NCBI GenBank assembly: GCA_937898675.1
Contig: CALEJB010000049.1
Coordinates: 1-64,000 of the forward strand
DNA length: 64,000 bases
Direction: 5' to 3'
DNA from: an uncultured Prevotellaceae bacterium
Lineage (GTDB): Bacteria > Bacteroidota > Bacteroidia > Bacteroidales > Muribaculaceae
Shown here: positions 45,329 through 54,103 of the stretch, piece by piece
Position numbering within the stretch: the stretch's first letter is position 1
How the letters are laid out: each line of letters starts with the position of its first letter
Notes under the pieces: model-generated
Seen by the model: only the letters and a program-made list of their open reading frames with translations
Told to the model about the DNA's origin: nothing
The model's database searches: none
Translations under genes and position numbers: made by a program

Positions 45329-46582
45329 ATGAACCAAGAGATATTTATAGCAAGCCGCATGAAGCTGGACAATGGGCAGCAGAAGGGTTCTCCCAGCCTC
45401 AATGTTGCCATTGCCGGCATTGTGCTTGCCGTGGTTGTCATGATTCTCTCCATCGCCATCGTCATGGGTTTCAAAGGCGAAATCACAGGCAAAATATTGA
45501 ACCTTGACGCACATCTGCGCGTAACAAACGCCGCATTGGGCATTAATGACGAGTATGCGACCGTCAGAGGAAGTGAGGTATTCCAGGCCGTTCAATCCAA
45601 CAGCGATTTCAAAGACAAGGTAAGCAGCATGAGTCTCATTGCCGACAAATCATCAATACTCAAGACAGATGAAGACTTCATGGGCATAAATTATCGTGGC
45701 GTGGATGACGGTTATGATTTCACATATCTTGAATCCAAACTTGTTGAGGGTGTCGTGCCTTGTGTAGCCGATACAGCCACGTCAAGCCAGATTGCCATTT
45801 CCAAGACTGTTGCTGACCGTCTTCAATTGCATTCCGGCGGAAAGGTGTTGTGCTATTTCATTGACGAAAAAGTGAAAGTGCGCAACCTCACGATAACCGG
45901 CATTTTCCAGACTGACCTCGAAGCATTTGATAATGCTTACATTGTCGGCAACATTGATGTTGTGCAATCGGTCAATGACTGGAACAGCGACACCGGAACA
46001 CAGGTCGCCATCAACCTGCGGGACAAGGGCAACCTGGACGCCGACAGTTACAGCCTTTATACCCTGCTGGCCCAGAACACCATCCAGAAAGAAAGTAAAA
46101 ATCTGTTCTATGTATCCACTACCCGTCAAAACAACATGCAGTTTTTTGCGTGGCTGGGCATGCTTGACATGAATGTCATCATCATCCTCATGCTGATGAT
46201 GGTAGTTGCCGCGTTCACGCTCATCGCCGCCATGCTGATGATTGTGCTTGAGCGCATCCGCGTCATCGGCATGCTCAAGGCCCTTGGAGCCACCAACGGA
46301 AGCATACGCCGCATCTTTATATACCTCACAGGGAAACTCATTTTGAAGGCGCTCGTTATCGGCAATGCCATCGGCATAGGACTGGCATTGCTGCAGCGCT
46401 ACGGGCACATCGTCCGCCTTGACCCATCGGCATATTACATGTCCTATGTTCCCATACACTTGAGCCCCGTCACTCTAATACTATTGAATGTGGGCATCGT
46501 TGTGGTTTCTTATTTCACCCTGCTGGCTGCCAGCCACATCATCTCCACCATCAAGCCCACCTCAACCATGAGGTTTGAGTAG
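45329..46582 (+). CDS. LolC/LolE-like FtsX family ABC permease
   Basis: A 417-residue inner-membrane protein. An N-terminal helix (residues 23-50, NVAIAGIVLAVVVMILSIAI) is followed by a large periplasmic MacB-like domain and three C-terminal helices, among them NVIIILMLMMVVAAFTLIA (about 290) and the FtsX segment VIGMLKALGATNGSIRRIF. Length and layout fit LolC/E lipoprotein-release permeases. The start MNQEIFIASRM is chosen because the promoter box is just upstream and the longer ORF reads back through the neighbour's antisense strand. The partner ATPase (LolD) is not next to it. Confidence 0.85.
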   Translation: MNQEIFIASRMKLDNGQQKGSPSLNVAIAGIVLAVVVMILSIAIVMGFKGEITGKILNLDAHLRVTNAALGINDEYATVRGSEVFQAVQSNSDFKDKVSSMSLIADKSSILKTDEDFMGINYRGVDDGYDFTYLESKLVEGVVPCVADTATSSQIAISKTVADRLQLHSGGKVLCYFIDEKVKVRNLTITGIFQTDLEAFDNAYIVGNIDVVQSVNDWNSDTGTQVAINLRDKGNLDADSYSLYTLLAQNTIQKESKNLFYVSTTRQNNMQFFAWLGMLDMNVIIILMLMMVVAAFTLIAAMLMIVLERIRVIGMLKALGATNGSIRRIFIYLTGKLILKALVIGNAIGIGLALLQRYGHIVRLDPSAYYMSYVPIHLSPVTLILLNVGIVVVSYFTLLAASHIISTIKPTSTMRFE

Positions 46583-46629
46583 GCTGCGGCAGGGTCAAAC
46601 AAAAAAATCAAAAAAAGTTCAATTTTTTC

Positions 46630-46659
46630 TTGCAGGTATCAAAAAAAGCAGTACCTTTG
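46630..46659 (+). promoter_or_regulatory. Promoter of tRNA-Gln (TTG-N19-TACCTTTG)
   Basis: TTG at 46630-46632 and TACCTTTG at 46652-46659 are spaced by 19 bases, a full fit to the Bacteroides housekeeping consensus. The tRNA begins 17 bases later. Confidence 0.7.
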
Positions 46660-46676
46660 CAGTCGCAATTAGGAAT

Positions 46677-46747
46677 TGTCCTGTGGTGTAATGGTAGCAC
46701 ATCGGATTCTGGTTCCGCTTGCGAGGGTTCGAATCCTTCCAGGACAA
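46677..46747 (+). tRNA. tRNA-Gln (CTG anticodon)
   Basis: A complete cloverleaf of 71 bases: acceptor TGTCCTG with CAGGACA (7 bp), D stem GTG/CAC, anticodon stem 46702-46706 with 46714-46718 (outermost pair mismatched), loop TTCTGGT with anticodon CTG at 46709-46711, T stem GAGGG/CCTTC with loop TTCGAAT. The U1-A72 pair is a tRNA-Gln identity element. The CCA end is not encoded. Confidence 0.95.
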
Positions 46748-46752
46748 CAAAG

Positions 46753-46788
46753 AAAAAGTGACCCTTCAGAAATGGAAGGTCACTTTTT
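46753..46788 (+). terminator. Terminator after tRNA-Gln
   Basis: An 11-bp stem (AAAAAGTGACC at 46753-46763, GGTCACTTTTT at 46778-46788) followed by further T residues, directly after the tRNA and before rpsP. Confidence 0.8.
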
Positions 46789-46840
46789 TATCGAGAATTA
46801 ATAACCTAATAAAAATTTAAACTGTTACATTCATTGTATT

Positions 46841-47419
46841 ATGGCAACAAAGATTAGATTACAGCGCCATGGTCACAAGGACTACGCGTTCTATCCCATT
46901 GTTATTGCCGATAGCAGGGCACCACGAGATGGTAGATTTATTGAAAGGATTGGTTCCTATAACCCGAACACTAATCCTGCTACAATAAGTTTAAATTTCG
47001 AGCGTGCACTCTATTGGGTGAACGTAGGTGCAATTCCCACCGACACTGTTCGCAACATTCTCTCCCGCGAGGGCGTGATGCTGATGAAGCACCTCCAGGG
47101 CGGCGTCAAGAAGGGCGCCTTCACCGAGGAAGAGGCTCAGAAGCGTTTCGATGACTGGAAGGCCAAGAAGCAGGCAAAGCTTGACGGCGTTCGCAACAAG
47201 GAGCGTGACGACAAGAAGGCCGCTGACAAGAAGGCTCTTGCCGAGGAGGCTAAGAAGAACGAGGCTAAGGCTGAGGCCGTAGCCAAGAAGAAGGCTGAGA
47301 TTGCTGCCGCTAAGGCTGCTGCCGAGGCCGAGGCTGCAAAGGCTGCCCAAGAGGCCGCTGCCGAAGAAGCTCCCGCTGAGGAGGCTCCCGCTGCCGAAGA
47401 GGCTGCTCCTGAAGCATAA
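46841..47419 (+). CDS. rpsP: 30S ribosomal protein S16 with long C-terminal extension
   Basis: Residues 1-85 are ribosomal protein S16 (MATKIRLQRHGHKDYAFYPI, then ADSRAPRDGRFIERIGSYNP and LNFERALYWVNVGA). S16 is normally 80-90 residues. Here about 105 extra residues, almost only Ala, Glu and Lys, form a long charged helix-prone tail ending in a Pro/Ala/Glu stretch (EEAPAEEAPAAEEAAPEA). Such tails are common in Bacteroidales S16. It is a single-gene unit between the tRNA terminator and the hairpins at 47446-47529. No TAnnTTTG box is clear in front of it. Confidence 0.95.
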   Translation: MATKIRLQRHGHKDYAFYPIVIADSRAPRDGRFIERIGSYNPNTNPATISLNFERALYWVNVGAIPTDTVRNILSREGVMLMKHLQGGVKKGAFTEEEAQKRFDDWKAKKQAKLDGVRNKERDDKKAADKKALAEEAKKNEAKAEAVAKKKAEIAAAKAAAEAEAAKAAQEAAAEEAPAEEAPAAEEAAPEA

Positions 47420-47445
47420 TCTTCGCGTTCTGATTTATCACAATG

Positions 47446-47477
47446 CGCTGGCTCTTAACTCAGGTTGGGAGCCAGCG
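47446..47477 (+). terminator. Terminator after rpsP
   Basis: A 9-bp stem (CGCTGGCTC at 47446-47454, GAGCCAGCG at 47469-47477) 26 bases after the rpsP stop, followed by TTGTATTG. Confidence 0.65.
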
Positions 47478-47496
47478 TTGTATTGCTACATACAAC

Positions 47497-47529
47497 AAGC
47501 GGCAGGCGCATTTATCGTGCCTGCCGCTT
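47497..47529. terminator. Terminator between rpsP and galE (bidirectional)
   Basis: An 11-bp perfect stem (47497-47507 with 47519-47529) followed by TTTT-like residues on the plus strand and TTGTTGT on the minus strand. It lies 23 bases from the galE stop and probably ends the glycan operon. Confidence 0.7.
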
Positions 47530-47552
47530 TTATGGGAAATGCTGTAAAAGAG

Positions 47553-48587
47553 TTACATGATACCGCGTTCGCGCAGTTTCTTCTGCCAGTTCCATGCGCT
47601 CAGCATCGTGTCGTCGAGCGATATCTCGGCATGCCATCCCAGGACCTCGTTGGCGCGTTTGGGGTCAGCCCAAATCTGGACGATGTCACCGGCACGGCGC
47701 GGCGCGATCTTGTGCGGCACCTTGACTCCCGTGGCGCGCTCAAACGAATTGAGCAGCTCCAGCACCGATGCACCATTGCCGGTACCAATATTGAACACTT
47801 CAAGCTTATTGTCGCTCTTGTCCTCAAGCATGCGTTCGAGAGCCTTGACATGAGCCTTGGCCAAGTCAACCACATTGATAAAATCACGGATGCATGAACC
47901 GTCAGGCGTGGGATAGTCATCGCCAAAGATGCTCAACTCCTTGCGAATACCAATGGCCGCCTGGGTGAGATAAGGCACCAGATTTTGGGGCACGCCATTG
48001 GGCAACTCGCCGATTTCGGCACTGGGATGGGCACCGATGGGATTGAAGTATCGCAGCAGGATGGCCTTGATGGGACTGCCGCTGTTGATGACATCGGTGA
48101 TGATTTCCTCTGAAATCTGCTTTGTTGCGCCATAAGGCGAGGTGGCCTTCTTGGTCGGAGCATCCTCGGTGATGGGGTTGCTGTCGGGTTCGCCATAGAC
48201 CGTGCAAGACGAGGAGAAGACAAATCCCTTCACGCCAAATTCAGGCATATTGTCAAGCAGATTGAGCAGGATATTGAGATTGTTGCGATAATAGAGAATC
48301 GGTTTCTCAATGCTCTCGTTAACTGCCTTGCTTGCCGCAAAGTTAATGATGCCGTTAATGCCGGGGTTGTCCTCAAAGAGCTTGCGCACTACGGCGCGGT
48401 CGGTGCAGTCGCCCTCAACAAACACGGGGCGGATGCCCGTGATGCGCTCAATGCCGTCAAGCACCTCGGCATTGCTGTTGCTAAAGTTGTCAATAATGAC
48501 TACTTCATAGCCTGCCTGTTGCAGTTCTACCGTGGTGTGCGAACCGATGAATCCGGTTCCGCCTGTAACTAAGATTTTACCTTTCAT
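47553..48587 (-). CDS. galE: UDP-glucose 4-epimerase
   Basis: A 344-residue short-chain dehydrogenase-type enzyme that interconverts UDP-glucose and UDP-galactose. The NAD-binding motif GGTGFIGSH is at residues 9-17; FSSSCTVYG (catalytic Ser/Thr region) is near 125 and the catalytic YGATK near 150. The substrate region contains RYFNPIGAHPSA and the C-terminal GNGASVLELLNSFE. It is the last gene of the glycan operon, 35 bases after the glycosyltransferase gene, and supplies UDP-galactose for the sugar polymer that the operon likely makes. Confidence 0.95.
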   Translation of the reverse strand: MKGKILVTGGTGFIGSHTTVELQQAGYEVVIIDNFSNSNAEVLDGIERITGIRPVFVEGDCTDRAVVRKLFEDNPGINGIINFAASKAVNESIEKPILYYRNNLNILLNLLDNMPEFGVKGFVFSSSCTVYGEPDSNPITEDAPTKKATSPYGATKQISEEIITDVINSGSPIKAILLRYFNPIGAHPSAEIGELPNGVPQNLVPYLTQAAIGIRKELSIFGDDYPTPDGSCIRDFINVVDLAKAHVKALERMLEDKSDNKLEVFNIGTGNGASVLELLNSFERATGVKVPHKIAPRRAGDIVQIWADPKRANEVLGWHAEISLDDTMLSAWNWQKKLRERGIM

Positions 48588-48622
48588 ATTAATATATCAT
48601 TATTATCTGTCTGTCAAATTAA

Positions 48623-49540
48623 TCATGCGCCAAAGTCCCCTTTGAGTGTGCGTTTCACGCGTCGCCACGCCTTTGCCCAAAACGAGTTGGTGCGCGAATA
48701 GTATCTCTCAAAAGCCTTACGGGCTGCCAGGTTTTCCTCGATTGGATAGATTTTCGTGACCGTCAGTGGCCGCAGCCACAAGTCACTGCCATAGAGCCCT
48801 CCCCCGCCGCAATTGGTCCCTGAGCCGTCAAAGCCTTGATTGCTCACCAGCGAGCGTCCCACATTGAGCGAAAGGATATCGGCAAGGAACAGCGAGGCGT
48901 TCCAGCGGATGGCCCATGAATTGTTCTTGCCTTCAATCTGCCGGCGCAGCATGCGCGTGAAACCATATTTGCCATTAAAATCAAATGTCTTGGACAATCG
49001 CCGTTGTTCCAATTGGTCAAGCAGCACCTTGCCATCGGGGTTAAAATGCTGCCAAGCCCGCTTCCAGGTCGCCCATCCCCAACTGCCCGTGAACTTGATG
49101 AGGAATGTGTCGGGCAAAGACGGGTCACGCGTGAAATCGCACGCCTGGATGTGGCCCACTCGCGACTCGTCCTCATAGGCATCCAGGGCGTCGTTCATGA
49201 ATTGCAGGAAATAAGGCGCCAGCACCAGGTCATCCTCGAGCACAATCACGCGTCCGCATTTATTGACCTGTGTCGTCACGCCGTCAATAATGTTGCGCGC
49301 CAGGCCCCAATTCTCATCACGCTCAATGATAGTAATCGACTTGAACCCCGTGACAGTGCGTATGTAAGTCCTCACTTGCCTTACCATTTCAACGGCGGCG
49401 GCATCATGTGCAGCATCGGCATAGACATACAGGTCACTCTCGGCGGCCAAATCATTGGCAAGCAATGATTCCACACACCGCTTCACATGGTCGGGGCGGT
49501 TATAGGCAAACAGCAATATGGGAGCCAGTTGGTTTATCAT
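48623..49540 (-). CDS. Glycosyltransferase (GNT-I-like)
   Basis: A 305-residue enzyme. It begins MINQLAPILLFAYNRPDHVKR, typical of the family that resembles N-acetylglucosaminyltransferase I; the metal/nucleotide-sugar segment is VIVLEDDLVLAP near residue 100, with EDD in place of DxD, followed by SWGWATWKRAW. The start at 49540 is chosen over 49573 because it overlaps the flippase stop in an ATGA junction. It probably adds one sugar during assembly of a cell-surface glycan; donor and acceptor are unknown. Confidence 0.82.
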   Translation of the reverse strand: MINQLAPILLFAYNRPDHVKRCVESLLANDLAAESDLYVYADAAHDAAAVEMVRQVRTYIRTVTGFKSITIIERDENWGLARNIIDGVTTQVNKCGRVIVLEDDLVLAPYFLQFMNDALDAYEDESRVGHIQACDFTRDPSLPDTFLIKFTGSWGWATWKRAWQHFNPDGKVLLDQLEQRRLSKTFDFNGKYGFTRMLRRQIEGKNNSWAIRWNASLFLADILSLNVGRSLVSNQGFDGSGTNCGGGGLYGSDLWLRPLTVTKIYPIEENLAARKAFERYYSRTNSFWAKAWRRVKRTLKGDFGA

Positions 49541-50997
49541 TTCTTGTGACGGTTGCGAATGAATTCGACGCACTCCTCAAACATCTTGACCCGCAGCGCC
49601 TTCATGGCCAGGACATACAAGCCGGCGGCAATGATCATGCGCGCACAGAGCAAGAAATAAATATTATGTATGGGCAGCGTGACAAAGTAAGTGACAGCAA
49701 TCACTGTAATGGTAATGAGCAAGAACGGCATCAAATCACAAAGCATGCTCCAATAGGAATACCCGATGAGGCGCGAAGCAAAGAACTGCCATACCAGCAG
49801 CCAAAGAATATTGATTGTGGCAAAGGCCATGACCATAGCCGTCAGCCCCCATGGGTGGCAAGCCAGCACCGATGTGATTATGACGGCAATCAGCGCAATG
49901 TTGAGCCACATGTAAATGCTGGATTTTCCTAAACTGAGAAACAGATTTTGATAAACCGTATAAAGGGGCAAAAATGCTCCGCTGACGCATAGAATCTGGA
50001 GCAACGGTATGCTTTCAAGCCATTTGGTGCCAATGGCGACAACAATGAACTGTGGGGCAATGAGAGACAAGCCGAACAAGGCGGGGAAAGACATGAAAGC
50101 GGTGAAGCGCAGCATCTTGCCAAACACACGGCGCTGGCGCTCATTGTCATCGTTGACGCGCGCCAACACAGGTTGCGCCACTTGTGTCACGGTGCCCGAA
50201 ACGAGCCAATTGGCCATATTGTTCCACTTGTTGGCCTGAGTGAAATTGCCCACATCGGGCGCAGGGAACAGACGGCCAAAAATAACGGTCAACACATTGG
50301 TGCTGATGGTGTTCAGCACATAAGTAATCAGCACTTTGTAACTAAACGAGAACATGCGTTTGATGGGCCCAAAATCGACATGAACGGTCGGCCACCACCG
50401 TGCGTAAAAATACCGTCCAAAGCACACAATCACATTGTATATCACCTGTTGGGCAGCCAAGCTCCAATAAGAGCAGCCATTGAATGCCATGGTTACGCCG
50501 ACAATGCCCGAAATGAGCAGCGCGGCAAGGACAATAATCGCCTTTTCCTTGACCATCAGCCCGCGGTTAAGCACCGCGTTGGGCGTAATGCCTAACGCCG
50601 AGAACACAAAACCCAGGAAAAGGAATCGAGACAAATCGGTCAAGCAGGGCTGGTGGAAAAATGCGGCGATGAGCGGAGCGCAAAAGAACAACACAGCATA
50701 CATAAACAATGTCATGGCGAGATTGAACCAAAACACCGAATTATAGTCGTTGTGCTTAATGTCTTTGATGTTGATGAGCGCCGCGCCAAATCCGCTATCC
50801 TGCAGGTTGATGGCAATAAGAGAAAATATGGACAACATTCCCACGATGCCATAATCCTCAGGGACAAGCAGACGTGCCAAGAAAATACCGATAACCAGAT
50901 TGAGCACCTGCGTGCCGCCGCTGCTGAGGAAGCCCCAAAAGAGTCCCCTTGCGGTTTTGTCTTTTAACGTCTGATTGTCGGAATTGTTGTCACTCAT
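49537..50997 (-). CDS. Polysaccharide flippase (Wzx-like, MOP superfamily)
   Basis: A 486-residue integral membrane protein with 12-14 hydrophobic helices. The N-terminus reads TARGLFWGFLSSGGTQVLNL, then ARLLVPEDYGIVGM, the usual signature of lipopolysaccharide/exopolysaccharide flippases. It would move lipid-linked oligosaccharide across the inner membrane. It overlaps its neighbours by ATGA junctions on both sides (KdsC-like stop and glycosyltransferase start), which marks a tight operon. Confidence 0.88.
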   Translation of the reverse strand: MSDNNSDNQTLKDKTARGLFWGFLSSGGTQVLNLVIGIFLARLLVPEDYGIVGMLSIFSLIAINLQDSGFGAALINIKDIKHNDYNSVFWFNLAMTLFMYAVLFFCAPLIAAFFHQPCLTDLSRFLFLGFVFSALGITPNAVLNRGLMVKEKAIIVLAALLISGIVGVTMAFNGCSYWSLAAQQVIYNVIVCFGRYFYARWWPTVHVDFGPIKRMFSFSYKVLITYVLNTISTNVLTVIFGRLFPAPDVGNFTQANKWNNMANWLVSGTVTQVAQPVLARVNDDNERQRRVFGKMLRFTAFMSFPALFGLSLIAPQFIVVAIGTKWLESIPLLQILCVSGAFLPLYTVYQNLFLSLGKSSIYMWLNIALIAVIITSVLACHPWGLTAMVMAFATINILWLLVWQFFASRLIGYSYWSMLCDLMPFLLITITVIAVTYFVTLPIHNIYFLLCARMIIAAGLYVLAMKALRVKMFEECVEFIRNRHKK

Positions 50998-51506
50998 TGC
51001 TGGGATAGAATCATATCAATCCATTGGCGCACACAGGCATTACCGCCGCGCCGCGGCAACACGAGGATGCCCGGAATGCCCTTAACCTTGTCGCAAGCGT
51101 CGGCAGGGCATGCCGCCCAGCGGACTGCTGAAAGCAAGTCAAAGCAGTTGACGTCATCGCCGATGTAGGCCACCTGGTCCAGCGTAATGCCCATCTCACG
51201 GCAGATCTCCTGAGTGGCCGCAAGTTTGCCGCCATCACGAGCGCTCTGGCGCAAAAAGTCAACCCCCAATTTTCGGGCACGATTAATGTTGATGGGAGTG
51301 TTTTCGCTTGTGACGATACCCACTTTCACGCCTGTGCGCTGCAACAGTTGCAGCCCCATGCCGTCTCGGGTGTTGAATTTCTTGAACTCGGTGCCGTCCG
51401 AGCCATAGTACATGCCACCGTCGGTGAGCGTGCCGTCGACGTCGGTCAAGAACAACTTGATGTCGCCGGGCCGAGGCACGTTTGGTATGTCATTGACTGC
51501 TGCCAT
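50994..51506 (-). CDS. KdsC-like HAD phosphatase
   Basis: A 170-residue HAD hydrolase of the KdsC/YrbI type (C0, no cap). The nucleophile motif is FLTDVDGTLTDGGMYY (residues 17-32), then TSEN (motif II Ser/Thr), and IGDDVNCFDLL (motif IV). Family members act on 3-deoxy-octulosonate 8-phosphate, neuraminate 9-phosphate or related nonulosonate phosphates; no KdsA/KdsB or NeuB-like gene is next to it. The start at 51506 gives a gap of 4 bases from the preceding gene, while the longer ORF would overlap it by 68 bases. Confidence 0.8.
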   Translation of the reverse strand: MAAVNDIPNVPRPGDIKLFLTDVDGTLTDGGMYYGSDGTEFKKFNTRDGMGLQLLQRTGVKVGIVTSENTPININRARKLGVDFLRQSARDGGKLAATQEICREMGITLDQVAYIGDDVNCFDLLSAVRWAACPADACDKVKGIPGILVLPRRGGNACVRQWIDMILSQQ

Positions 51507-51510
51507 AGAT

Positions 51511-52458
51511 CTATTTAATGTATTTCTCGATATTAAAACGGGGACGATGCTTGCCCTCAATATAAATGCGTCCGACATAAGCGGCGATGACGCTCAAACA
51601 GATGAGCAGGCATCCGCCGACAAACCAGATGCTCAGCATGAGCGATGCCCATCCTTGCACTCCCCTGCCCTGAGCCAATGACACCAGCACATAGGCGAGG
51701 ATTGCCAACGAAATGAGCAAAAACACAACACCCAAATAAAATATCAGGCGAAGCGGCTTGACGCTGAACGAGGTCACGCCATCGACAGCAAACGACATCA
51801 TCTTGCCAAGGGGATATTTGCTCTCGCCCGCTATACGTTCTTGACGCTCATAATAGACGGCATCACTTTGATAGCCAAGTAATGGAACGATGCCGCGCAA
51901 GAACAGGCTTCGTTCTTCATATTGGCATAACGCGTCAACAGCACGGCAACTCATCAGCCTGAAGTCCGCATGGTTGGTCACTGTTTTGGCCCCCATGCCA
52001 TGCATGAACGCATAGAAGCACCGCGCGCTGGTCCGCTTGAAAAACGAATCGCTCTTACGGCTCTTGCGCACTCCATAAACAATGTCGGTGCCCGCATCAA
52101 ACTTCTTGACCATTTCAGGGATGGCATTAAGGTCGTCTTGCAGGTCGGCGTCGATAGAAACGGTCGCGTCTGAGTCGTTGCGGGCCGTTTCAAGCCCCGC
52201 CATCAAAGCATTTTGATGGCCGACATTGCCAGCAAGTTTCAGTCCGCGAACATGGGGACTACCCTCGCAAAATCCTGAAATCAGTTGCCAAGAGCGGTCG
52301 CGGCTGCCGTCGTCGATATAGAGGATGTAACTGCCGTACCCCACCAAGCGCTCTTGCACCATGCTGGCCAACAGCGAAGTGAGGCGAGCATTGCTCTGGG
52401 GCAGCGTGGCCTCCTCGTCAAAGCAGGGAACTATGATTGCTAATGTCGTATTCTCCAT
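51511..52458 (-). CDS. GtrB/ArnC-like family 2 glycosyltransferase
   Basis: A 315-residue membrane-attached enzyme. The GT2 fold begins LAIIVPCFDEEATLP; the nucleotide-sugar motif is DADLQDD (near 118), with QRERIAGESKYPL-like RQERIAGESKYPLGK near 220, both typical of polyprenyl-phosphate glycosyltransferases. Two C-terminal helices (residues 240-262 and 278-300) hold it in the membrane. It likely loads a sugar on undecaprenyl phosphate for later transfer. The start 52458 is fixed by the promoter at 52488-52518; the longer ORF starts upstream of the -7 box. Confidence 0.85.
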   Translation of the reverse strand: MENTTLAIIVPCFDEEATLPQSNARLTSLLASMVQERLVGYGSYILYIDDGSRDRSWQLISGFCEGSPHVRGLKLAGNVGHQNALMAGLETARNDSDATVSIDADLQDDLNAIPEMVKKFDAGTDIVYGVRKSRKSDSFFKRTSARCFYAFMHGMGAKTVTNHADFRLMSCRAVDALCQYEERSLFLRGIVPLLGYQSDAVYYERQERIAGESKYPLGKMMSFAVDGVTSFSVKPLRLIFYLGVVFLLISLAILAYVLVSLAQGRGVQGWASLMLSIWFVGGCLLICLSVIAAYVGRIYIEGKHRPRFNIEKYIK

Positions 52459-52487
52459 TTTGTAAAAGATGGTTATAGACCAATTTG

Positions 52488-52518
52488 CAAAGATACAGTT
52501 TAATAACGATATACGCAA
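52488..52518 (-). promoter_or_regulatory. Promoter of the glycan operon (TTG-N20-TATCTTTG)
   Basis: The minus strand has TTG (52516-52518), a 20-base spacer and TATCTTTG (52488-52495), a full consensus. The transcript would run through five genes down to galE. Confidence 0.75.
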
Positions 52519-52599
52519 TACAAATGTTGCCAGAACGGCGTTTTTTAATGATGTGCCATTTTTTCTTTGAATTAAAACAATCTAATGAATGCTTTTTTG

Positions 52600-52607
52600 T
52601 ACCTTTG
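52600..52607 (+). promoter_or_regulatory. Bacteroidota -7 box (TACCTTTG) for the yicC-gmk-nadD run
   Basis: TACCTTTG lies 27 bases before the yicC start codon and is divergent from the glycan-operon promoter. Gene spacing downstream suggests one long transcript. Confidence 0.65.
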
Positions 52608-52634
52608 TAAAATTAAAGCAAAATCTAATTAGCA

Positions 52635-53516
52635 ATGATACAATCAATGACCGGATTTGGCAAAGCGGTGCAAGTTTACAACAACAAAAAAATCACTGCT
52701 GAGATCAAGTCCCTGAACAGCAAACAACTTGATTTGGCGGTACGCGCTCCGCAAAATCACCGTGAGATTGAACTGGAACTGCGCACCCAAGTGAGCAAAG
52801 CATTGTTGCGCGGCAAGATTGACCTGTATATCTACAGCGAGCCCATCGAAGGCACTGCCACAGGCAGCCTTAACATACCGTTGCTGCAACAATACAAGTC
52901 TCAAATCGAGGACATGGCAGCGCAACTCAGCCTGCCCCAGCCGGCGGACTGGTATGCCACGCTGCTGCGCATGCCCGACGCGCTCAAAAACGAAGCCCGC
53001 AGCAACGAAGCCGATGAAGCGGAACTAAAGGTAGTCAAGGATGTGGTGAGACAAGCCATAGAAAAACTCATTGAGTTCCGCACCCAAGAAGGCGCAAGGC
53101 TTGAGACATTCTTTGAGGACAAAATTGCCGCCATACAGGCGCTGCTCGACGAGGTGCCCAAATATGAACTGCCCCGCACCGAGAAAATCAAAGCCCGCAT
53201 CAAGGATGCGCTCGCCAAACTCAAAGAGCAGGACTACGACAAAAACCGCTTTGAGCAGGAGCTCATCTACTATATCGAGAAACTTGACATTGCAGAAGAA
53301 AAACTCCGCCTGCAGAACCACTTGACGTATTTCCTTGACACATTGCATGCCAGTGAAAACGGGCAAGGTAAGAAGTTGGGGTTTATCAGCCAGGAAATCG
53401 GGCGCGAGGTGAACACTATGGGTTCCAAGGCCAACCAGGCAGAACTGCAAAACCTGGTCGTGCGCATGAAGGACCAACTGGAACAAATCAAGGAACAGGT
53501 GCTTAATGTGCTATAA
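52635..53516 (+). CDS. yicC: YicC family endoribonuclease
   Basis: A 293-residue protein. The N-terminus MIQSMTGFGKAV and the following SLNSKQLD(L/F) segment are hallmarks of the YicC family. The C-terminal DUF1732 region contains GKKLGFISQEIGREVNTMGSK near residue 255, with conserved acidic and Gly residues, and an Ile/Leu coiled segment at the end. Family members are endoribonucleases that act on RNA or affect stress survival; the activity here is from family knowledge. It is the first gene of the run and precedes gmk, as in many bacteria. Confidence 0.92.
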   Translation: MIQSMTGFGKAVQVYNNKKITAEIKSLNSKQLDLAVRAPQNHREIELELRTQVSKALLRGKIDLYIYSEPIEGTATGSLNIPLLQQYKSQIEDMAAQLSLPQPADWYATLLRMPDALKNEARSNEADEAELKVVKDVVRQAIEKLIEFRTQEGARLETFFEDKIAAIQALLDEVPKYELPRTEKIKARIKDALAKLKEQDYDKNRFEQELIYYIEKLDIAEEKLRLQNHLTYFLDTLHASENGQGKKLGFISQEIGREVNTMGSKANQAELQNLVVRMKDQLEQIKEQVLNVL

Positions 53517-53520
53517 TGCC

Positions 53521-54096
53521 ATGGAACAAGGTAAACTGATTATCATCTCGGCGCCCTCAGGCTCCGGCAAATCGACCATCATCGGCCAGGTCATGAAGGA
53601 CGAGTCACTCAAGCTGGCTTTTTCGGTATCGGCAACCACGCGTCCCCGCCGAGGCGAAGAAAAGCACGGGGTTGACTACTATTTTCTCACCGAAGACGAG
53701 TTCAAGAAACTCATTGCCGACGACGCTCTTGTTGAGTATCAAGAGGTGTATGCCGGCCGTTACTACGGGACACCCAAGAGCGAGGTGGAACGCATCACGG
53801 GCTTGGGAAAGAATGTGGTGCTCGACCTTGACGTGCTGGGCGGCGTGAACGTGAAGAAGATGTACGGAGGGCGCGCCTTGTCGATATTCATCCAGCCGCC
53901 CAGCGTGGCCGTGCTTCGCGAGCGGCTCGTCAAACGCGGCACCGACAGCATGGAAGACATCGAGAACCGCGTGGCCAAAGCCGAGTTTGAGATTTCAATA
54001 GGACCTCAATTTGACCACAGCGTCATCAACGATGACCTGGATACCGCCGTGCAGCAAGTGCGGCAACTTATCACCGACTTTGTCACTATAAAATAG
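53521..54096 (+). CDS. gmk: Guanylate kinase
   Basis: A 191-residue kinase converting GMP to GDP. The P-loop SAPSGSGKST is at residues 10-19 when starting at MEQGKLIII; TTRPRRGEEKHGVDYYF (near 43) and EYQEVYAGRYYGTP (near 74) bind GMP. The ORF could start five codons earlier (53506), but that would overlap the yicC stop and adds no conserved residues. It follows yicC by 4 bases and nadD follows after 7, so the three genes are one operon. Confidence 0.95.
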   Translation: MEQGKLIIISAPSGSGKSTIIGQVMKDESLKLAFSVSATTRPRRGEEKHGVDYYFLTEDEFKKLIADDALVEYQEVYAGRYYGTPKSEVERITGLGKNVVLDLDVLGGVNVKKMYGGRALSIFIQPPSVAVLRERLVKRGTDSMEDIENRVAKAEFEISIGPQFDHSVINDDLDTAVQQVRQLITDFVTIK

Positions 54097-54103
54097 TTGA
54101 AAC

